Positions 23,230-33,703 of a stretch of 64,000 nt of DNA are shown here, in pieces. Numbering within the stretch: the stretch's first letter is position 1; the number at the start of each line of letters is the position of its first letter. This DNA comes from Glycomyces amatae. GTDB lineage: Bacteria > Actinomycetota > Actinomycetes > Mycobacteriales > Micromonosporaceae. Location of the stretch: positions 186,001 through 250,000 of the forward strand of contig NZ_JAJLQZ010000007.1 in NCBI RefSeq assembly GCF_020991375.1. Reading direction: 5' to 3'. The position numbers were made by a program, and so were the translations under genes. Below the pieces are notes generated by a model that was not told the origin of the DNA, made no database searches, and worked only from the letters and a program-made list of their open reading frames with translations.

Positions 23230-23651
23230 ACCCCGACATCGTTCACGAGCGACTCGTCCTCATGCGGGAGATGCTGGAGGCCCTCGACGCGATCGGCCCC
23301 GTGACGCTCGATCGCCTCCAGAGGGACATCACGGTGCGCCTCGCGACCGAGCGCGTCTTCACCCAGCTCGTCGAACTGGCGGTCGCCGTCAACAATCACC
23401 TCATCGCGCAATCCGGCAGCGTCATCCCGAAGTCCTATCGCGAGACGTTCCCGAAGACCGCCGAACTCGGCGCCATACCGGAAGACCTCGCCGCCGAACT
23501 GGCGCCCAGCGCGGGGCTTCGCAACATCCTGATCCATGACTACGTCGCCGTGGACCGCAGGTTGTTCGCCGAGGCGATGCCGATAGCGGCGGACTTGTAC
23601 AAGCGCTATGTCGCCGCGATCGCCTCGTACCTGAGCGAGCACGCGGACTGA
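23220..23651 (+). CDS. hepT: HEPN-domain RNase toxin HepT
   Basis: A 143-residue all-helical HEPN protein (DUF86 group). The RNase motif R-x4-H-x-Y is complete: R101, H106 and Y108 in LRNILIHDYVAVD. In this family it cleaves tRNA or mRNA, and the Tyr is the residue AMPylated by MntA. The start ATG at 23220 lies inside the end of mntA (10-bp overlap), ensuring coupled synthesis. A perfect palindrome follows 10 bp after the stop. The module lies next to a broken glyoxalase gene, which suggests it arrived by insertion. Confidence 0.88.
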   Translation: MAVNPDIVHERLVLMREMLEALDAIGPVTLDRLQRDITVRLATERVFTQLVELAVAVNNHLIAQSGSVIPKSYRETFPKTAELGAIPEDLAAELAPSAGLRNILIHDYVAVDRRLFAEAMPIAADLYKRYVAAIASYLSEHAD

Positions 23652-23661
23652 CCATGGCCTT

Positions 23662-23679
23662 GACCCGGTCGACCGGGTC
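23662..23679. repeat. Perfect palindrome after hepT
   Basis: The 18-bp sequence GACCCGGTCGACCGGGTC is a perfect palindrome with the same central GTCGAC as the repeat at 22688-22715. It marks the point where similarity to a glyoxalase gene on the minus strand breaks off. Possible roles are a terminator or a module boundary. Confidence 0.55.
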
Positions 23680-23687
23680 TTCACCAG

Positions 23688-23804
23688 CCCAGTGAGCTCC
23701 GGCGGCCTGGGCGCCTCGGTCATGCCCAGCACCTCGACGTAGAAGGCGCGGGCGAGGTCCTCGCACCCGGGCCGGACGGCGAGCTGCACGTGGTAGCCCG
23801 TACC
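23688..23804 (-). pseudogene. N-terminal remnant of a glyoxalase/VOC-family gene
   Basis: Minus-strand translation gives GTGYHVQLAVRPGCEDLARA followed by FYVEVLGMTEAPRPPELTG, the opening beta-alpha unit of a vicinal-oxygen-chelate protein (metal-ligand His in 'HVQLAV', then 'FY..VLGM.E'). After about 39 codons the similarity stops at the palindrome and hepT, and no C-terminal half is found nearby. It is therefore a fragment of a gene disrupted or replaced when the MntA-HepT module arrived. No convincing start codon or ribosome-binding site remains. Confidence 0.6.
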
Positions 23805-23927
23805 CGAAGGGCGAGGCCCCGCGGGGGTCGCGGTAGCGGGCGGCTGCCGTGGTCCGCTCCGATTTCGCTCGCGGGCGGTTGAAGAGGGGCGGGCCGCAGA
23901 CGGCCCGCCCCTCTGTCGAACCGGTGC

Positions 23928-27028
<3,101 letters not shown>

Positions 27029-28492
27029 TCACGCCGGCAGCGCGAGACGGGGCCCCGCCTCGCGCTGCTCGCCCAGCCACGCCTCGACGTCCTCGGCCGA
27101 ACGCGGCAGCCCCGCCGAGAGGTTCTCGCAGCCGTCGGTGGTCACCCGCACGTCGTCCTCGATGCGGATGCCGACCCCGCGCAGCTCCTCGGGCACCAGC
27201 TCGTCGTTGGCCTGGAAGTACAGGCCCGGCTCGACGGTGAGCACGAAGTCCTCCTGCACCGCGCCCTTGTAGTAGTGCTCGGGGCGCGAGTTCGCGCAGT
27301 CGTGCACGTCGAGGCCGAGCATGTGCCCGAACCCGTGCAGGGTCCAGCGCCGGTAGATCAGCGAGTCCTTGTCGAGCGCCTCCTCCACCGAGCCGGGCAG
27401 CACCCCCAGGTCCTTGAGCCCCTCGGCCAGGACCCGCATGCATGCCTGGTGGATGTCCTGGAACCCGGCGCCCGGCCTGACGGCGTCCATGCCCGCCTGC
27501 TGCGAGGCGTGCACGATGTCGTAGACCTGCCGCTGGAGCGGCGTGAAGGTCCCGCTCACCGGCAGCGTCCGCGTCACGTCGGCGGTGTAGAGGTGGTCGT
27601 TCTCCACCCCCATGTCCATGAGGATGAGCTCGCCCGGCGCCGTCGCCCCGTCGTTGGTGATCCAGTGCAGCGTCGTGGCGTGCGACCCGGCGCCCACGAT
27701 CGAGTCGTAGCCCAGGCCGTTGCCCTCCACGCGCGAGCGCGCGGCGAACACGCCCTCGAGCACCCGCTCGGGGATCGGCCCGTCCGCGGGCAGGACGCGC
27801 GCGACGTCCTCGAAGCCGCGCACCGTGATGTCCACGGCGTCCTGGAGCTGCGCGAGCTCCCACGCGTCCTTGACCAGGCGCAGCTCCGAGAGCACCGCGG
27901 CGAGCTCGCCGTCGCGCGAGAGCCCCCCGTCGGCCTCCTCGGCGGCGAAGCGCCCGTCGAGCGCCGCGTCGAAGCCGCGCAGGACCCGGGCCTTGCCGCG
28001 CTCGACGCCCGTGAGCTCGCCCTCGAGGCGGTCCACGTCGCGGACCTCGACGCCCAGGCGCACGCTGGTCTCCTCCAGGGAGTGCTTGCGCCCGATCCAC
28101 AGCTCGCCGTACTTCGCGGAGCGGAAGAACTCGTCGGAGTCGGTGCCCTTGCGCGGGCGCCGGTACAGCACCGCGTCGTGCCCGGCCCCGTTCGGGTGGA
28201 GCACGAGCACGCCCTCGGGGTCGAGGTCGCCGGTGAGCCACGCGAAGTCCGAGCCCGCGCGGAAGCGGAAGAACGTGTCGTTCGAGCGGGTCTTCTCGGC
28301 GCCGGACGGGACCACGACCGTCTCGCCGGGGAAGGCCGCGGAGACCGCCTCGCGGCGCCGGGCGGTGTAGGCCGCCTGGGGCAGCTCGGCCACGTCCAGG
28401 TCCGAGGCGCCCCAGCCGGTGCGCATGAAGTCCAGGAACTTCTCGGGGAACTTCGGGTCGTGGGGCCGCTCGCCGGACTTCTTCTCAGCCAT
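27029..28492 (-). CDS. pepP: Xaa-Pro aminopeptidase
   Basis: A 487-residue M24-family metallopeptidase (aminopeptidase P). The N-terminal 'creatinase' domain includes SNDTFFRFRAGSDFAWLTGDLDPEGVLVL. The catalytic domain carries the five metal ligands: LMDMGVENDHLYTADVTRTL (two Asp), LHGFGHMLGLDVHD (His), TVEPGLYF (Glu) and GVGIRIEDDVRVT (Glu). It removes N-terminal residues preceding proline in peptides, in the cytoplasm. The ATG at 28492 starts the acidic-basic lead MAEKKSGERPHDPKFPEKF. It is divergent from the VapBC-like pair. Confidence 0.94.
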   Translation of the reverse strand: MAEKKSGERPHDPKFPEKFLDFMRTGWGASDLDVAELPQAAYTARRREAVSAAFPGETVVVPSGAEKTRSNDTFFRFRAGSDFAWLTGDLDPEGVLVLHPNGAGHDAVLYRRPRKGTDSDEFFRSAKYGELWIGRKHSLEETSVRLGVEVRDVDRLEGELTGVERGKARVLRGFDAALDGRFAAEEADGGLSRDGELAAVLSELRLVKDAWELAQLQDAVDITVRGFEDVARVLPADGPIPERVLEGVFAARSRVEGNGLGYDSIVGAGSHATTLHWITNDGATAPGELILMDMGVENDHLYTADVTRTLPVSGTFTPLQRQVYDIVHASQQAGMDAVRPGAGFQDIHQACMRVLAEGLKDLGVLPGSVEEALDKDSLIYRRWTLHGFGHMLGLDVHDCANSRPEHYYKGAVQEDFVLTVEPGLYFQANDELVPEELRGVGIRIEDDVRVTTDGCENLSAGLPRSAEDVEAWLGEQREAGPRLALPA

Positions 28493-28681
28493 CACAGGTC
28501 CTTCCAGGCAACGGTTGCGGATGCTCGGCCGACGCGCGGTTCGCGTGCGCCGCCGAGAGTGAGGACGCGCCTCACCACGAAGGTACCGCAGCGCCCTTTT
28601 ACGGCTCGCAAGCTTCGCCGAGACGCGGCGGACCGACATGGCGGCTCCACTCCGCGGCCCCCGCCCGCTACGCTGAGAATC

Positions 28682-28984
28682 GTGACCGATCGCGCCAATT
28701 CGTCGCTCAACCCGCCCGCCGCCGGGTCGGGCCCCCCGCGTTCGGGCGTCACCCTCTCCGGCACCCAGCTCGAGCAGATACGCCGCCTCGTCGCGGTCGG
28801 CCGCGCCTCGTCCGTCGACGAGTACGTCGAGGCCGCCGTCGCCGAGCGCCTCGAGCGGGACCGCTCGCTCACCGAACTCCAGGACCTGTTCGAGCGCAAG
28901 GGCCACGCCCCCAGCGCCGAGCACCTGGCGTGGGCCCGCGAAGTCCTCGGCGTGGACGACCGAGAAGGAGAGGGCAAAGCGTGA
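28682..28984 (+). CDS. Putative antitoxin of a VapBC-like pair
   Basis: A 100-residue protein from GTG 28682. The central segment VTLSGTQLEQIRRLVAVGRASSVDEYVEAAVAERLERDR looks like a ribbon-helix-helix DNA-binding fold (beta strand, helix, 'aSvdEyVe.Av'). The C-terminal helix FERKGHAPSAEHLAWAREVLG resembles antitoxin tails that wrap the toxin. Its stop overlaps the GTG start of the next gene by 4 bp (GTGA), the usual antitoxin-toxin coupling. It should bind its own promoter with the toxin. No operator palindrome was identified by eye. Confidence 0.7.
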   Translation: MTDRANSSLNPPAAGSGPPRSGVTLSGTQLEQIRRLVAVGRASSVDEYVEAAVAERLERDRSLTELQDLFERKGHAPSAEHLAWAREVLGVDDREGEGKA

Positions 28985-29376
28985 TCGGAGGCCGCATCCT
29001 GGACGTCTCGGCCATCGTCGGTTTCGCCACCTCCATGCCCTACCCCCAGGCAGTGGTGTTCACCGCCCTCGAGCAGAACGTGGTCCTCGCGATCCCCTCC
29101 GGCGCGCTCACCGAGGCCTGGTCCCAGGCCCGCCGCCGCGACCGCGACGCCCTCCTGGTCCTGCTGGGGCTGCCCGTGACCGTCATCATGGACCTCGACC
29201 AGAAGTCCGCCCGCGACGTCGGCCTCATGCTCTCGCGCTCGCGCCAGCACGGCAACATCGCCGCCGGGCACGTCGCCTGGTGTGGCCTGAACCGCCCCGG
29301 CTGGCCCATCGTGACCGGCGAACCCAAGACGCTGCTTGCATTCGACTCGAGTCTCGAGATCGACCAGCTGCCGTGA
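28981..29376 (+). CDS. PIN-like toxin partner, probably degenerate
   Basis: A 131-residue protein with a PIN-domain outline. The first strand and acidic residue are GRILDVSAIVGFA (Asp8) and the second is PSGALTEAW (Glu). In canonical VapC RNases a third Asp precedes the '-A.HV' helix and a fourth follows the last strand as T.DP. Here those positions read NIAAGHVAW and VTGEP, so the third Asp appears to be Asn and the fourth Glu. Metal binding may be weakened. It overlaps the antitoxin by 4 bp and starts with GTG. VapC-like is the best guess; a related PIN-fold protein without RNase activity is possible. Confidence 0.6.
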   Translation: MIGGRILDVSAIVGFATSMPYPQAVVFTALEQNVVLAIPSGALTEAWSQARRRDRDALLVLLGLPVTVIMDLDQKSARDVGLMLSRSRQHGNIAAGHVAWCGLNRPGWPIVTGEPKTLLAFDSSLEIDQLP

Positions 29377-29405
29377 GAGCCGGCGACCGACGATAGGGGA
29401 GCAGC

Positions 29406-29876
29406 GTGACCGCCCTGCAGGAGCAGACCATGACCGAGATCGGCAAGTTCGAGTACCAGCCGCGCAAGTCCCGCATCGGGGCCTGGATCGGCGCCGTCGT
29501 CGCCTTCGGCGGCTTCACCGCCCTGTCGTTCACCCTCGGCTCCCAGACCGCCGAGGGCGGCGCCGTCACCTGGGCCGACCAGGCGGGCATGATCGGCCTC
29601 GGCGTCATCGGCGCCGGGATCGCCCTCAGCTTCCTGCGGCTGCGCGTGCGCGCCGACGAGAAGGGCATCGAGGTCGTCAACGTCACCGCCAAGCGCTACT
29701 TCCCGTGGCAGATCGTCACCGCGATCAACTTCACCGACAAGATGACCTGGGCCACCGTGGAACTCGCCGACGACGACGAGATGTCGATCATGGCGATCCA
29801 GGTCAGCGACAAGGAGCGGGCCGTGGCCGCGATCAAACACCTGCGAGCGCTCATGGAGCAGTCGCGCAAGTCATAG
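29406..29876 (+). CDS. PH-domain membrane protein
   Basis: A 156-residue protein. A short cytoplasmic lead is followed by two predicted membrane helices (GAWIGAVVAFGGFTALSFTLG and AGMIGLGVIGAGIALSFL) and a C-terminal bacterial PH-like domain (LRVRADEKGIEVVNVTAKRYFPWQIVTAINFT...WATVEL). Similar small proteins are common in actinobacteria and are of unknown function. The GTG at 29406 has GGGGAGC just upstream. It lies just before the infC leader and is not part of that transcript. Confidence 0.72.
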   Translation: MTALQEQTMTEIGKFEYQPRKSRIGAWIGAVVAFGGFTALSFTLGSQTAEGGAVTWADQAGMIGLGVIGAGIALSFLRLRVRADEKGIEVVNVTAKRYFPWQIVTAINFTDKMTWATVELADDDEMSIMAIQVSDKERAVAAIKHLRALMEQSRKS

Positions 29877-29909
29877 GCACCTTGTGAGGGGCCTCCTGTA
29901 GCACATAGC

Positions 29910-30210
29910 TATACTTGCGAACTGTGCGCTCGCTACGCGACGCACCCGCAAGCGGAGTCCAGCTCCCACCCTCAGCCGGGTCCTTCACCGGATCGACTGG
30001 CGAACGGGTCAACCCACGGCGAACGCGTTCGCCGTGCTTTGGAGTGGACCCCAGCCTAGGCCGGGGTCTTTTCTTTTGGGGACCTCTACCTGTGAGGCCT
30101 GCTGGGTCACGCTTGCGCGACGAGCCGCCGGAGCACCCGCCCCGGCGACGCCCACAGCCACAGGGGCGCCGATGCCCGCATCGGCGAGAATCGCGAACCA
30201 AGGAGGCCCC
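29910..30210 (+). promoter_or_regulatory. Long structured leader of infC-rpmI-rplT
   Basis: TATACT at 29910-29915 is a good -10 element, so the transcript starts near 29923 and has a leader of nearly 290 nt. It contains a perfect 22-nt palindrome at 30015-30036 (arms CACGGCGAACG), then an intrinsic terminator at 30047-30077, then about 130 nt to infC. This order suggests premature termination relieved by an alternative fold or by a protein, as known for infC/rplT leaders in other bacteria. A GTG at 29924 opens a frame running through both hairpins, so a leader peptide is possible. Confidence 0.6.
30047..30077 (+). terminator. Intrinsic terminator/attenuator in the infC leader
   Basis: GACCCC (30047-30052) pairs with GGGGTC (30063-30068), with an inner GCC/GGC extension, and is followed at once by TTTTCTTTT (30069-30077). 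It is the only leader structure in the window with a full U-tract, and it lies about 130 nt before infC. It would stop transcription before the ribosomal genes unless antiterminated. Confidence 0.8.
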
Positions 30211-30834
30211 ATCAGCGATTTGCGCGTGAACGACCAGATCCGGACCAAGGAAGTGCGCCTGGTCGGCCCGCAGGGAGAGCAGGTCGGCATCGTGTCGATC
30301 GACAAGGCCCTGCAACTGGCCGCCGACGTCGACCTGGACCTGGTCGAAGTCGCACCCACCGCCCGTCCGCCGGTCTGCAAGCTCATGGACTACGGCAAGT
30401 ACAAGTACGAGTCCGCCCAGAAGGCCCGCGCCTCGCGCCGCAATCAGCAGCAGACCGTCATCAAGGAGATGAAGCTCCGGCCGAAGATCGACAAGCACGA
30501 CTACGAGACCAAAAAGGGTCACATCGTGCGGTTCCTCACGGCCGGGGACAAGGTCAAGATCACCATCATGTTCCGCGGCCGCGAGCAGTCGCGCCCGGAG
30601 CTGGGCCGCCGCCTGCTGGACAAGCTGGCGGAGGAGCTCGCCGACCTCGCGGTCATCGAGTCCGCGGCGAAGCAGGACGGCCGCAACATGATCATGGTCG
30701 TCGCCCCCATCCGCCCCAAGGGCGAGATCAAGGGCGGCGGGCGCAAGAGCGGGCGCGACCGCGGCGAGGCCGCGGCCCCCGCCGAGGAGGTCCCGGCAGC
30801 GGCCGAGGCCCCCGCCGAGACGCCCGAGTCCTAG
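30211..30834 (+). CDS. infC: Translation initiation factor IF-3
   Basis: A 207-residue IF-3. The N-terminal domain reads [20 protein letters not shown], the linker [19 protein letters not shown], and the C-domain [21 protein letters not shown] and [13 protein letters not shown]. An Ala/Glu/Pro-rich tail follows, as in other actinobacteria. The start is taken as ATC at 30211: it is preceded by a perfect AAGGAGG (30200-30206), and the protein then begins ISDLRVND, as in relatives. IF-3 genes typically use rare ATT/ATC starts because IF-3 itself rejects them, giving negative autoregulation. No ATG or GTG nearby has such a site. Confidence 0.95.
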   Translation: MSDLRVNDQIRTKEVRLVGPQGEQVGIVSIDKALQLAADVDLDLVEVAPTARPPVCKLMDYGKYKYESAQKARASRRNQQQTVIKEMKLRPKIDKHDYETKKGHIVRFLTAGDKVKITIMFRGREQSRPELGRRLLDKLAEELADLAVIESAAKQDGRNMIMVVAPIRPKGEIKGGGRKSGRDRGEAAAPAEEVPAAAEAPAETPES

Positions 30835-30909
30835 ACCGAGCACGACCCGGCCCGGAGCGGGCGCCCGCGCGCCCGCCACGGCCGGGATTGAACACATAGG
30901 AGAACCACG

Positions 30910-31104
30910 ATGCCGAAGATGAAGACCCACAGCGGTGCCAAGAAGCGTTTCAAGGTCACCGGCTCGGGCAAGCTGATGCGCCGCAAGGCCGGCAAGAACC
31001 ACCTGCTGGAGCACAAGACCTCCAAGCTCAAGCGCGGCAAGGACGGCCGCACCGAGGTGGCGCCCGCCGACGTCAAGCAGGTCAACAAGCTGCTGGGCCG
31101 CTAG
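30910..31104 (+). CDS. rpmI: 50S ribosomal protein L35
   Basis: A 64-residue, very basic protein: [20 protein letters not shown], then [15 protein letters not shown], the full L35 pattern and usual length. It is the middle gene of infC-rpmI-rplT and sits 75 bp after infC. AGGAG about 9 nt upstream gives the ATG start. Confidence 0.98.
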   Translation: MPKMKTHSGAKKRFKVTGSGKLMRRKAGKNHLLEHKTSKLKRGKDGRTEVAPADVKQVNKLLGR

Positions 31105-31155
31105 CCTCGCCCCCCGTCTGACTTCCATCCGCCTTTAACGCAAGGAGACTGAACT

Positions 31156-31539
31156 GTGGCACGCGTCAAGCGTTCGATGAACGCCAAGAAGAAGCGCCGC
31201 GTCGTACTCGAGGAGGCCAAGGGCTACCGCGGCCAGCGCTCGCGCCTGTACCGCAAGGCCAAGGAGCAGCTGCTCCACTCGTACACCTACTCGTACCGCG
31301 ACCGGAAGGCCCGCAAGCGCGAGTTCCGCAAGCTCTGGATCACCCGCATCAACGCCGCGGCCCGCCAGAACGGCATCACCTACAACCGCTTCATCCAGGG
31401 CCTGGCCCTGGCCGAGGTCGAGGTGGACCGCAAGATCCTCGCCGAGCTGGCCGTCTCCGACCCGGCGGCGTTCACCGCCCTGGTCGACGTCGCCCGCAAG
31501 GCCCTCCCCGAGGACGTCAACGCCGCGGTCGAACAGTAG
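31156..31539 (+). CDS. rplT: 50S ribosomal protein L20
   Basis: A 127-residue L20: [52 protein letters not shown] and [20 protein letters not shown]. It binds 23S rRNA and is essential early in 50S assembly. In other bacteria it also represses its own operon through a leader structure. The start is GTG at 31156 after AAGGAG. It ends 13 bp before the rRNA methyltransferase gene, so cotranscription with it is likely. Confidence 0.98.
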   Translation: MARVKRSMNAKKKRRVVLEEAKGYRGQRSRLYRKAKEQLLHSYTYSYRDRKARKREFRKLWITRINAAARQNGITYNRFIQGLALAEVEVDRKILAELAVSDPAAFTALVDVARKALPEDVNAAVEQ

Positions 31540-31552
31540 AGGCGAGCAGTAG

Positions 31553-32362
31553 ATGACCGCTGAGACCCCCGGGACGGGCGTGCTCACCGCGCGATCGTCC
31601 CGGGTCGTCGCCGCCCGGAAGCTCCAGCGCCGCCGCGGCCGCGACAAGGCCGAGCGGTTCCTCGCCGAAGGCCCCCAGGCCGTCCGCGAGGCCGTGGCCG
31701 CCGGCGCGGTCGAGGACCTGTTCTACGACCTCGACGCCGACACCCGGCACTCGGAGCTCATCGACACGGCCGTCGCCGCGGGCGCCCACGTGCACCCGTG
31801 CGCCGACGAGGGACTCGCCGCCCTCGCCGAGACGGTGACCCCGCAGGGGCTCGTCGCCGTCTGCCGCTACCTCGACCAGCGGCTCCCCGAGGAGGCGAAC
31901 CTGGTCGCGGTGCTCCACGGCATCACCGACCCGGGCAACGCCGGGACCGTGCTCCGCGCGGCCGACGCGGCCGGGGCCGACTGCGTGGTCTTCGGGACCG
32001 ACTCGGTCGACCCGTACAACGGCAAGTGCGTGCGCTCCTCCGCCGGGAGCCTGTTCCACCTGCCGGTGATCCGCGCGGCCGACACCGCCGACATCCTCGA
32101 CGTGTTCCCGCACGCCCAGATCCTGGCGGCCGCCGCCGGCGGGGAGGACCTGTACGCGCTCGACGCCGCCGGGGACCTCGCCGCGCCCACGGTGTGGCTG
32201 CTCGGCTCGGAGGCGCACGGCCTCGACGAGGCCACGGCCGCGCTCGCGCACCGCAAGGTCGGCGTCCCGATCTGGGGGAGGGCCGAGAGCCTGAACCTCG
32301 CCGTCGCGGCGGGCGTGTGCATGTACGCGAGCGCAGCCGCGCAGCGGCGAGCAGTGTCATGA
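31553..32362 (+). CDS. TrmH/SpoU-family rRNA 2'-O-methyltransferase
   Basis: A 269-residue SPOUT methyltransferase. The N-terminal substrate-binding domain begins VVAARKLQRRRGRDKAERFL. The knotted SAM-binding domain has the three SpoU motifs: DPGNAGTVLRAADAAG, LLGSEAHGL and PIWGRAESLNLAVAAGV. It methylates ribose in rRNA or tRNA with S-adenosylmethionine. The position after rplT and before pheS is conserved in actinobacteria. The last dozen codons lie inside the first copy of a 44-bp tandem repeat, so the C-terminus may have been altered by repeat expansion. Confidence 0.9.
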   Translation: MTAETPGTGVLTARSSRVVAARKLQRRRGRDKAERFLAEGPQAVREAVAAGAVEDLFYDLDADTRHSELIDTAVAAGAHVHPCADEGLAALAETVTPQGLVAVCRYLDQRLPEEANLVAVLHGITDPGNAGTVLRAADAAGADCVVFGTDSVDPYNGKCVRSSAGSLFHLPVIRAADTADILDVFPHAQILAAAAGGEDLYALDAAGDLAAPTVWLLGSEAHGLDEATAALAHRKVGVPIWGRAESLNLAVAAGVCMYASAAAQRRAVS

Positions 32363-32447
32363 GCGCGGCTGCGAGCGCAGCCGCGCGGCGGCGAGCAGTG
32401 TCATGAGCGCGGCTGCGAGCGCAGCCGCGCGGCGGCGGTCGTGAGCG
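32327..32447 (+). repeat. 44-bp tandem direct repeat at the 3' end of the methyltransferase
   Basis: Copies run 32327-32370, 32371-32414 and a partial third from 32415 to about 32447. Each begins GCGAGCGCAGCCGCGC. Copies one and two differ at a single base. The stop codon of the methyltransferase is within copy one. The unit is not a multiple of three, so gains or losses would change the C-terminus. Confidence 0.85.
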
Positions 32448-32500
32448 CCGCCCGCCATATGGAGGCGACCGGCCGCACCGGCGGCCGGTACCATCGAGTC

Positions 32501-32557
32501 ATGTCTCACGGCTATCGCGAATTTATCCAGCCCGCCGGGTGCGGGCTGTGGCCTTAG
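32501..32557 (+). CDS. Candidate leader peptide upstream of pheS
   Basis: An 18-codon frame encodes MSHGYREFIQPAGCGLWP. TACCAT at 32489-32494 ends 6 nt before the ATG, so it may be translated from a leaderless mRNA. Its 3' half encodes one arm of a perfect hairpin (CAGCCCGC at 32528-32535, GCGGGCTG at 32541-32548). A short peptide with Phe, Tyr and Trp before a stem, upstream of phenylalanyl-tRNA synthetase genes, fits translation-dependent control. Only one Phe codon is present, so classical Phe attenuation is doubtful. Confidence 0.4.
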   Translation: MSHGYREFIQPAGCGLWP

Positions 32558-32638
32558 CCGTCCACATCCTCCTGGCGGGCTGCGGCCGAGCCGCGCGCCT
32601 TCCTTAGACTCCTACAGGTCCCGCCAGGAGAGAAGACG

Positions 32639-33700
32639 ATGAACGCAGAGAACGAGGCTGGCCTGCTCCAGCCCGAGGCCCTCGCCAGGGCCGTCAAAGA
32701 CGCCGCCGCGGCCGTCGAAGCCGCCGCGAACCTCGGGGAGCTCGCCGCCGCCAAGACCGCCGTACTCGGCGACAAGGCCCCGGTTTCCTTGGCCCGCAGG
32801 GCGATCGGTTCGATCCCCGGCAAGGAGCGCGGCGAGGCCGGGCGCAACGTGAACGCCGCCCGCACCGAGATCACGGCCGTCTACGAGGCCCGCAAGGAGC
32901 TCCTGGAGGCCGCCGAGGCCGCCCGGGTCCTCCGCGAGGAGACCGTCGACGTCACCGCCCGCACGCCGCGCCGCCGCCAGGGCGCGCGCCACCCGATCAG
33001 CGTCCAGATGGACCGCATCGCCGACCTGTTCACGGCCATGGGCTACCAGATCGGCGAGGGCCCCGAGGTCGAGCTCGAGTGGTTCAACTTCGACGCGCTC
33101 AACATCCACCCCGACCACCCGGCCCGGACCATGATGGACACGTTCCACATCGCCGACGGCGAGGGCGGGTACGGCTCGAACATGGTGCTGCGCACCCACA
33201 CCTCGCCCGTGCAGATCCGCACCATGCTCGCGCAGGAGCCGCCGATCTACACGGTCGCGCCCGGCCGCGTGTACCGCACCGACGAGGTCGACGCGACGCA
33301 CTCGCCGGTGTTCCACCAGACCGAGGGCCTCGTCGTGGACCGGGGCATCACCATGGCCGACCTCAAGGGCACCCTCGACCACTTCGCGAAGTCGGTCTTC
33401 GGGCCCGGCGCGGTCACCCGCCTGCGGCCCTCGTACTTCCCGTTCACCGAGCCCAGCGCCGAGGTGGACGTCTGGTTCGCCGCGCACAAGGACGGCGCCC
33501 GCTGGATCGAGTGGGGCGGCTGCGGCATGGTCAACCCGCGCGTGCTGCGCGCCTGCGGGATCGACCCCGACGTCTACTCGGGCTTCGCGTTCGGCATGGG
33601 CGTCGAACGGGCGCTCATGCTGCGCCACGGCATCACCGACCTGCGCGACATCATCGACGGCGACGTCCGGTTCCCGGCCGGACTGCGAGTGGAGGAGTAA
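32639..33700 (+). CDS. pheS: Phenylalanyl-tRNA synthetase alpha subunit
   Basis: A 353-residue class II synthetase subunit. An N-terminal coiled coil contacts tRNA, then the motifs GARHPISVQMDRIADLF, GYQIGEGPEVE, DTFHI...LRTHTSPVQIRTM, YRTDEVDATHSPVFHQTEGL and the C-terminal FGMGVERALMLRHGI are all present. It forms an alpha2-beta2 enzyme with PheT, charging tRNA-Phe. The ATG at 32639 has AGGAGA upstream, and TAGACT at 32604-32609 may be its own -10. It is separated from pheT by only 3 bp. Confidence 0.98.
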   Translation: MNAENEAGLLQPEALARAVKDAAAAVEAAANLGELAAAKTAVLGDKAPVSLARRAIGSIPGKERGEAGRNVNAARTEITAVYEARKELLEAAEAARVLREETVDVTARTPRRRQGARHPISVQMDRIADLFTAMGYQIGEGPEVELEWFNFDALNIHPDHPARTMMDTFHIADGEGGYGSNMVLRTHTSPVQIRTMLAQEPPIYTVAPGRVYRTDEVDATHSPVFHQTEGLVVDRGITMADLKGTLDHFAKSVFGPGAVTRLRPSYFPFTEPSAEVDVWFAAHKDGARWIEWGGCGMVNPRVLRACGIDPDVYSGFAFGMGVERALMLRHGITDLRDIIDGDVRFPAGLRVEE

Positions 33701-33703
33701 CCG

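Noticed and set aside
30034-30210. An N-terminal extension of IF-3 from an upstream in-frame start
   Set aside because: It would run from the terminator region, lacks a ribosome-binding site, and is not part of the IF-3 family; ATC with AAGGAGG explains the start.
32327-32447. Tandem 44-bp repeats as a CRISPR array
   Set aside because: The copies are contiguous with no spacers, and no cas genes are present.
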